Source: Cellulomonas marina (GTDB taxonomy: Bacteria > Actinomycetota > Actinomycetes > Actinomycetales > Cellulomonadaceae). Taken from it: a DNA stretch of 64,000 bases. How positions within the stretch are numbered: the stretch's first letter is position 1; every line of letters begins with the position of its first letter. Location of the stretch: the NCBI RefSeq assembly GCF_900111925.1, contig NZ_FOKA01000007.1, positions 1 to 64,000 of the forward strand, in the 5' to 3' direction. The notes under the pieces are model-generated. The model saw only the letters and a list, made by a program, of their open reading frames with translations, made no database searches and was not told the DNA's origin. The translations under genes were made by a program, and so were the position numbers. This document shows, in pieces, positions 60,190 to 64,000 of the stretch.

Positions 60190-60761
60190 ACGTCGGTGCG
60201 GTGGAAGCCCTGCCAGGAGCGGGACGCCGTGGGCCCGCGCTGGCCCTGGTACCGGGACCCGTACGCGGCGGACCCGTACGGGTTCTCCGCCGCCGACGAG
60301 AGCCGGAAGAAGCAGAGCTGACCGATCTTCATGCCCGGCCACAGGAGGATCGGCAGGGTCGCCACGTTGGACAGCTCCAGCGTCACGTGCCCCGTGAAGC
60401 CCGGGTCGATGAAGCCGGCCGTGGAGTGCGTGAGCAGGCCGAGCCGGCCGAGCGAGGACTTGCCCTCGAGGCGGGCCGCGATGTCGTCGGGCAGCGTCAC
60501 CTGCTCGAACGTCGAGCCCAGCACGAACTCGCCGGGGTGCAGCACGAAGGGTTCGCCGCCGTCGACCTCGACGAGCCGGGTCAGCTCCGGCTGCTCCGCC
60601 GCCGGGTCGATGACCGGGTACTTGTGGTTGTCGAAGAGCCGGAAGAACCGGTCGAGGCGCACGTCGATGCTCGACGGCTGCAGCATCGCCGGGTCGAGGG
60701 GCTCGAGGGCGATGCGCCCGGCGTCGAGCTCGGCCCGGATGTCGCGGTCGGAGAGCAGCAC
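60186..60761 (-). CDS. dcd: dCTP deaminase (bifunctional dCTP deaminase/dUTPase type)
   Basis: 191 aa from GTG 60761; TACCGT lies 6 nt upstream, so the message is leaderless. [40 protein letters not shown] and [20 protein letters not shown] hold the nucleotide-binding Ser/Arg residues and the catalytic Glu. The length and the [13 protein letters not shown] segment match the actinobacterial enzymes that turn dCTP directly into dUMP, feeding thymidylate synthesis and removing dUTP. Confidence 0.95.
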   Translation of the reverse strand: MLLSDRDIRAELDAGRIALEPLDPAMLQPSSIDVRLDRFFRLFDNHKYPVIDPAAEQPELTRLVEVDGGEPFVLHPGEFVLGSTFEQVTLPDDIAARLEGKSSLGRLGLLTHSTAGFIDPGFTGHVTLELSNVATLPILLWPGMKIGQLCFFRLSSAAENPYGSAAYGSRYQGQRGPTASRSWQGFHRTDV

Positions 60762-60835
60762 GGGGTCACGGTAGCCGGGCCGGGACCGACGCCGCGGACG
60801 CGCGGACCGGGCCGTCCGGGCGCAGGATGGCGGGC

Positions 60836-61036
60836 ATGAGCGAGACCACACCTCTCCCCGGCCAGGACCCCGAGCTCGAGCAGCTCTCCGCCGAGCTCGA
60901 CGCGCAGCCCGGCCCCGGCGACGACGACCCCACGCCCGACGCCGACGGCCAGGTCGGCGCGCTCGACCTCGTCGACGAGGAGGGCTCGACGTTCGAGCCG
61001 GAGGAGGACACCGACGCCGTCGAGCCGCCGGACTGA
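60836..61036 (+). CDS. Small acidic hypothetical protein
   Basis: 66 aa from ATG 60836; an ATG three codons earlier is possible, but CAGGAT 7 nt before 60836 favours the later one. About a third of residues are Asp or Glu ([40 protein letters not shown]). It has no membrane helix and is probably disordered. The conservation-like C-terminal block argues that it is a real gene. Function unknown. Confidence 0.65.
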   Translation: MSETTPLPGQDPELEQLSAELDAQPGPGDDDPTPDADGQVGALDLVDEEGSTFEPEEDTDAVEPPD

Positions 61037-61108
61037 CCCTGCCGACCCGACCTGCTGGACCCGACCTGCCGGCACCCCCGCCCGGCGCCGCCGCGCAGGA
61101 CGGCGCCG

Positions 61109-62182
61109 TCAGAACAGCGTCGGCTGCGCCGCACCGGCAGGCGCACCCACCGCGGCCTCGAGGGCGTGCGCGTCGACCGCGCCCTCGGCGCCGGTGGTGG
61201 GCGTGCGCGCCGGGTTCCACGGCCGGTCGTCGTCGAAGCCGTGCCTCCGGCGGAGCGGCGCGACCCGCTCGCGGAGCCAGGTCCGGTACCCCTCGGGCAC
61301 GTACGCGCCCCGCCCGTAGAGCTCCTCGTACCGCCCGACGAGGACCGGGTGCTCACGGCCGAGCCACTGCAGGAACCATGGCCGCACGGACCCGCGCAGG
61401 TGCAGCGGCATGATCGAGACGCTCGTGGCGCCGGCGTCGGCGAGCGCGCCGAGCAGGGCGTCGAGGTGCTCCTGCGAGTCGGTGAGCCACGGCAGGACGG
61501 GCGCGACCAGGACGCTGCAGTCCAGGCCCGCGTCGCGCACGGCCCGGACGAGACGCAGGCGGGCCCGCGCGTCCGGCGTGCCGGGCTCGACCGACTGCTG
61601 CAGCACCGGGTCGAGGACTGCGAGCGACACCGAGACCCCCACGGGGACGTCCTGCGCCGCGGCCCGCAGCAGGGGCAGGTCCCGCGCGAGCAGCGGGCCC
61701 TTGGTGAGCACCGACAGCGGCGTGCCGGACCGGGCCAGCGCCGCGAGGATCCCCGGCATGAGGCGGTACCGGCCCTCGGCGCGCTGGTAGGGGTCGGTGT
61801 TGGTGCCGAGGGCCACGTGCTCCCGCCGCCAGGAGGGCCGCGCCAGCTCGGCCTGCAGCACCTCGACGACGTTGGTCTTCACGACGATCTGCGTCTCGAA
61901 GTCGCGGCCCGCGTCGAGGTCGAGGTACTCGTGCGTCGGCCGGGCGAAGCAGTACGTGCACGCGTGCAGGCAGCCGCGCATGGGGTTCACCGTCCAGCGG
62001 AACGGCATGCGCGACGCCGCCGGCACCTTGTTCAGCGCGCTGCGGGCCGCCACCTCGTGGAACGTGACGCCGGCGAACTCCGGCGTGCGCACGCTGCGGA
62101 CCAGCCCCTGCAGGGCCAGCCCGGGCAGGGCGTCGCCGTCGGTCCCCCCGTCACCGCCGACCCGCTGCCCGTCCCACCGCAT
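61109..62182 (-). CDS. Rv2578c-family radical SAM protein
   Basis: 357 aa from ATG 62182. The radical SAM cluster motif is CLHACTYC in [60 protein letters not shown] and [20 protein letters not shown] follow, as in the SplB-like Rv2578c family of actinobacteria. The protein should cleave S-adenosylmethionine through a [4Fe-4S] cluster; the product is unknown. It ends convergent with the small acidic gene, with a GC-rich hairpin (CGGCGCC pairs) in the gap. Confidence 0.92.
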   Translation of the reverse strand: MRWDGQRVGGDGGTDGDALPGLALQGLVRSVRTPEFAGVTFHEVAARSALNKVPAASRMPFRWTVNPMRGCLHACTYCFARPTHEYLDLDAGRDFETQIVVKTNVVEVLQAELARPSWRREHVALGTNTDPYQRAEGRYRLMPGILAALARSGTPLSVLTKGPLLARDLPLLRAAAQDVPVGVSVSLAVLDPVLQQSVEPGTPDARARLRLVRAVRDAGLDCSVLVAPVLPWLTDSQEHLDALLGALADAGATSVSIMPLHLRGSVRPWFLQWLGREHPVLVGRYEELYGRGAYVPEGYRTWLRERVAPLRRRHGFDDDRPWNPARTPTTGAEGAVDAHALEAAVGAPAGAAQPTLF

Positions 62183-62226
62183 GCCGTCATTCGAACACGC
62201 GTACGAGTCCCGCCGCAAGCCCTCGC

Positions 62227-63519
62227 TCAGACGAGGCCGTGCCGCTCCAGCCACGCGTTGTGGAACCGGCCCTGGGGGTCGTACCGGGCGAAGAGGGCGC
62301 GCGCGTCGTCGAACCGGGGGTAGGCCGCCGCGAGCGCGGCCGGCGAACCGGCGACCTCGGCCGTGAAGACCTTGCCCCAGTGCGGCCGCGCCCCCAGGGG
62401 CACGAGCGCCTCCTCGACGGCGGGCAGCACCCCCTCGACCTCCTCCTGGCGCCGCTGCCACGTGAAGTGCAGGGCGACGGAGTCCTGGCGGTAGGCCGTG
62501 CTGAGCCACAGGTCGTCGGCGGCGACGGTGCGCACCTCGCTGACGTGCAGCAGCGGCGTGATCCGCGGCGACAGGTCCCGCAGCCGCTGCATCGCCTCGG
62601 CGGCGTGCGCGCGCGGGAGCAGGTACTCCGACTGGATCTCCTCCCCCGCGCTGGGCGTGAACTCCATGCGGAAGTGGGGCAGCCGCTCGTGCCACGGCCC
62701 GGCGACACCGAGCTGCTCGGTCGGGCTCTGCGGGTCCCCGCCCGGGACGGGGTGCAGGGCGACGGTGGACGGGACGGCACCGGCCGGCGCCCGCCGCGGG
62801 TCCTCCGTGCCGTCCGCCCGCACGCGGCGCTTGCGCCAGAGCTGCCCGACGGCGTCGCCCGACCAGTCGGTGAAGAGGCTGACGGAGTCGGCGGTGGCGG
62901 TGACCGCGTCGTAGTCGGCGAGGACGAGGTCCCAGGGCAGACCGGTGGCGACCTCCTGGGCGACGTCGTAGGTCGGCTCGACGTCGAGCGTCAGCGCCGT
63001 GACGACGCCGATGGCCCCCAGGTGCACGACCGCCCCCGCGAGGTCGGCGTCGGCGCGGGTCAGCGTCCGGCGCTCGCCCGTCCCGTCGACGAGCTCGAGC
63101 CCGGCCACGGCCGCCGACAGGTTCTGCACGCCGTCGCCGGACCCGTGCGTGGCCGTGGCGGTCGAGCCCGCGACGGTGATGTGCGGCAGGGACGCCATCG
63201 TCGCCAGCGCCCAGCCCTGCGCGTGCAGCGCCGCGGCCACCTCCCCGTAGCGCAGGGGCCCGACGACGCGCACCTGCCGCGCGGCGGTGTCGACCTCGAC
63301 GGACGCGGGCAGCGCGTCGAGCACGACGAGCTCGTCGGAGTCCGCGATGGCGTTGAAGCAGTGGCGGCTGCCGAGCGCCCGCAGCCGCGGCGCGCGCGCC
63401 ACGAGGTCGGCCAGCTCCTCCACGCTGCGCGGCCGGTGCACGGCGCGGGCGGAGTAGGTGAGGTTGCCCGCCCAGTTGGTGAGGGTCGGTCCGTCCACGG
63501 CGGCGTCAGCGAGGGTCAC
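62227..63519 (-). CDS. FAD-dependent alditol/xylitol oxidase-like protein
   Basis: 430 aa from GTG 63519; TAGTCT lies 6 nt upstream. The N-terminal FAD domain has NWAGNLTYSARAVHRPRSVE, RALGSRHCFNAIADSDELVV and ATATHGSGDGVQNLSAAVAG, where the His would bind FAD covalently in alditol oxidases. The C-terminal ALO domain ends in YDPQGRFHNAWLERHGLV. It should oxidise a polyol with O2, giving H2O2. It follows the GH114-like gene on the same strand with 9 bp between, so both may act on carbohydrate. Confidence 0.9.
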   Translation of the reverse strand: MTLADAAVDGPTLTNWAGNLTYSARAVHRPRSVEELADLVARAPRLRALGSRHCFNAIADSDELVVLDALPASVEVDTAARQVRVVGPLRYGEVAAALHAQGWALATMASLPHITVAGSTATATHGSGDGVQNLSAAVAGLELVDGTGERRTLTRADADLAGAVVHLGAIGVVTALTLDVEPTYDVAQEVATGLPWDLVLADYDAVTATADSVSLFTDWSGDAVGQLWRKRRVRADGTEDPRRAPAGAVPSTVALHPVPGGDPQSPTEQLGVAGPWHERLPHFRMEFTPSAGEEIQSEYLLPRAHAAEAMQRLRDLSPRITPLLHVSEVRTVAADDLWLSTAYRQDSVALHFTWQRRQEEVEGVLPAVEEALVPLGARPHWGKVFTAEVAGSPAALAAAYPRFDDARALFARYDPQGRFHNAWLERHGLV

Positions 63520-63528
63520 CGGATCAGA

Positions 63529-64000
63529 CTAGGTCGGGCAGGTCTCCGCCACGTGGCCGGGCGTGCCGGGGGTGCTCAGCGCGCGGTCGCGCAGCACGGT
63601 GGACGACGGCCGGTCGGGTCGGCGCAGGCGTCGGCCCAGCCGGCGACGGGGTCTGCACCGGCGCGCGCGTCGTCGGGGACGTACTCGACGTCGAGGACGT
63701 GCGGGCCGTAGACGGCCGCGTAGGCGGCGCACTCGTCGTACGCCACGCACTCCTCCGCGACCACGAGGTCGAACCCGGCCTCGTCCCGGCCGCGGGCGCC
63801 GAGGTCGGCCGCGTTCTTCTGCGCGACGGCCAGGCCGAGGCCGTGGGCGCGGGCGACGACGAGCCGGGCGAGCGCGAGCGCGTCGTCGGCGGTCAGCCGC
63901 CCGCCGGACCGCGTCCAGGAGTCGAGGTTGTCCAGCTCCACGGCGTCGAAGCCGGCGTCGGCGCAGCGCTGGAGGACGGAGTCGAGCCGCTCGGCGACGG
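63529..64000 (-). pseudogene. GH114-like endo-alpha-1,4-polygalactosaminidase, C-terminal part, frameshifted
   Basis: The frame is open from the window edge: CADAGFDAVELDNLDSWTRS, ALARLVVARAHGLGLAVAQK and FDLVVAEECVAYDECAAYAA are the TIM-barrel end of TM1410/GH114 proteins, with an acidic VELDN active-site strand. It stops early at 63576 as PTGRRPPCC. The neighbouring frame supplies the expected end, RPSSTVLRDRALSTPGTPGH, and stops at 63529. One missing C in the run at 63616-63618 explains the break. The N-terminus lies outside the window. Confidence 0.75.

Noticed and set aside
60186..60761. dCTP deaminase considered as an antiphage nucleotide-depletion gene
   Set aside because: The length and motifs match the actinobacterial housekeeping enzyme, and no defence gene is adjacent.

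Overview
The window is very GC-rich DNA, densely packed with genes whose closest look-alikes belong to high-GC Actinobacteria: a Mycobacterium-type bifunctional dCTP deaminase, an Rv2578c-family radical SAM protein, MmyB-type regulators, an MrpA-MrpB fusion, and many GTG starts with 4-bp GTGA overlaps. The gene set (GH43, GH114-like enzyme, alditol oxidase, narKGHJI) suits a soil or plant-litter Micrococcales member such as Cellulomonadaceae, but that placement is inference. No rRNA, tRNA or CRISPR array was seen.

Region 1 (1-3.9 kb) is a mobile defence-type island, visibly less GC-rich than the rest. An IS256-family transposase runs off the left edge. Its outer end cuts the first gene of a conserved two-gene module. 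Next come two translationally coupled genes: a TIR-like (MTH538/ThsB-type) protein and a HIT domain fused to a membrane module. Then comes an AbiF/Abi_2 HEPN protein preceded by its own promoter and a long RNA hairpin that contains the Shine-Dalgarno sequence. This is the best candidate in the window for an undescribed system: a Thoeris-like TIR signalling pair beside an AbiF RNA-toxin unit.

Region 2 (3.9-22.7 kb) holds an XRE/MmyB regulator, a DUF3159-like membrane protein and an SDR; a divergent MFS exporter and a fused asymmetric ABC exporter; an FdhF/YdeP molybdoenzyme divergent from fdhD; a phosphoesterase; an NCS1 permease with an isochorismatase-type hydrolase; a YdeI-like protein; an Nramp transporter with a palindromic operator; a double-GNAT protein; and a haloacid dehalogenase.

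Region 3 (22.7-34.8 kb) holds a thiBPQ thiamine uptake operon under a TPP riboswitch, and a six-gene Mrp Na+/H+ antiporter operon (mnhACDEFG, with mnhB fused to mnhA).

Region 4 (35-49.5 kb) holds a membrane-anchored Fe-S oxidoreductase, an SDR, an L,D-transpeptidase, a GH43 enzyme whose tail runs into narI, and the nitrate respiration operon narK-narGHJI. A marR gene lies upstream of narK, separated by a highly structured intergenic element.

Region 5 (49.5-64 kb) holds an ABC exporter divergent from marR, an unknown protein plus NUDIX pair, a guanidine-III riboswitch ahead of a Gdx guanidinium exporter, an SDR, two membrane proteins (one 1050 aa), a frameshifted VOC protein, an unknown protein coupled to dcd, a small acidic protein, a radical SAM protein, an alditol oxidase, and a GH114-like gene broken by a frameshift and cut by the window edge.

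Two patterns run across the window. At least eight genes have a TAnnnT hexamer 6-7 nt before the start codon, as in leaderless transcription. Four genes look broken by loss of one base in a short G/C run, which may be sequencing or assembly error rather than true pseudogenization.
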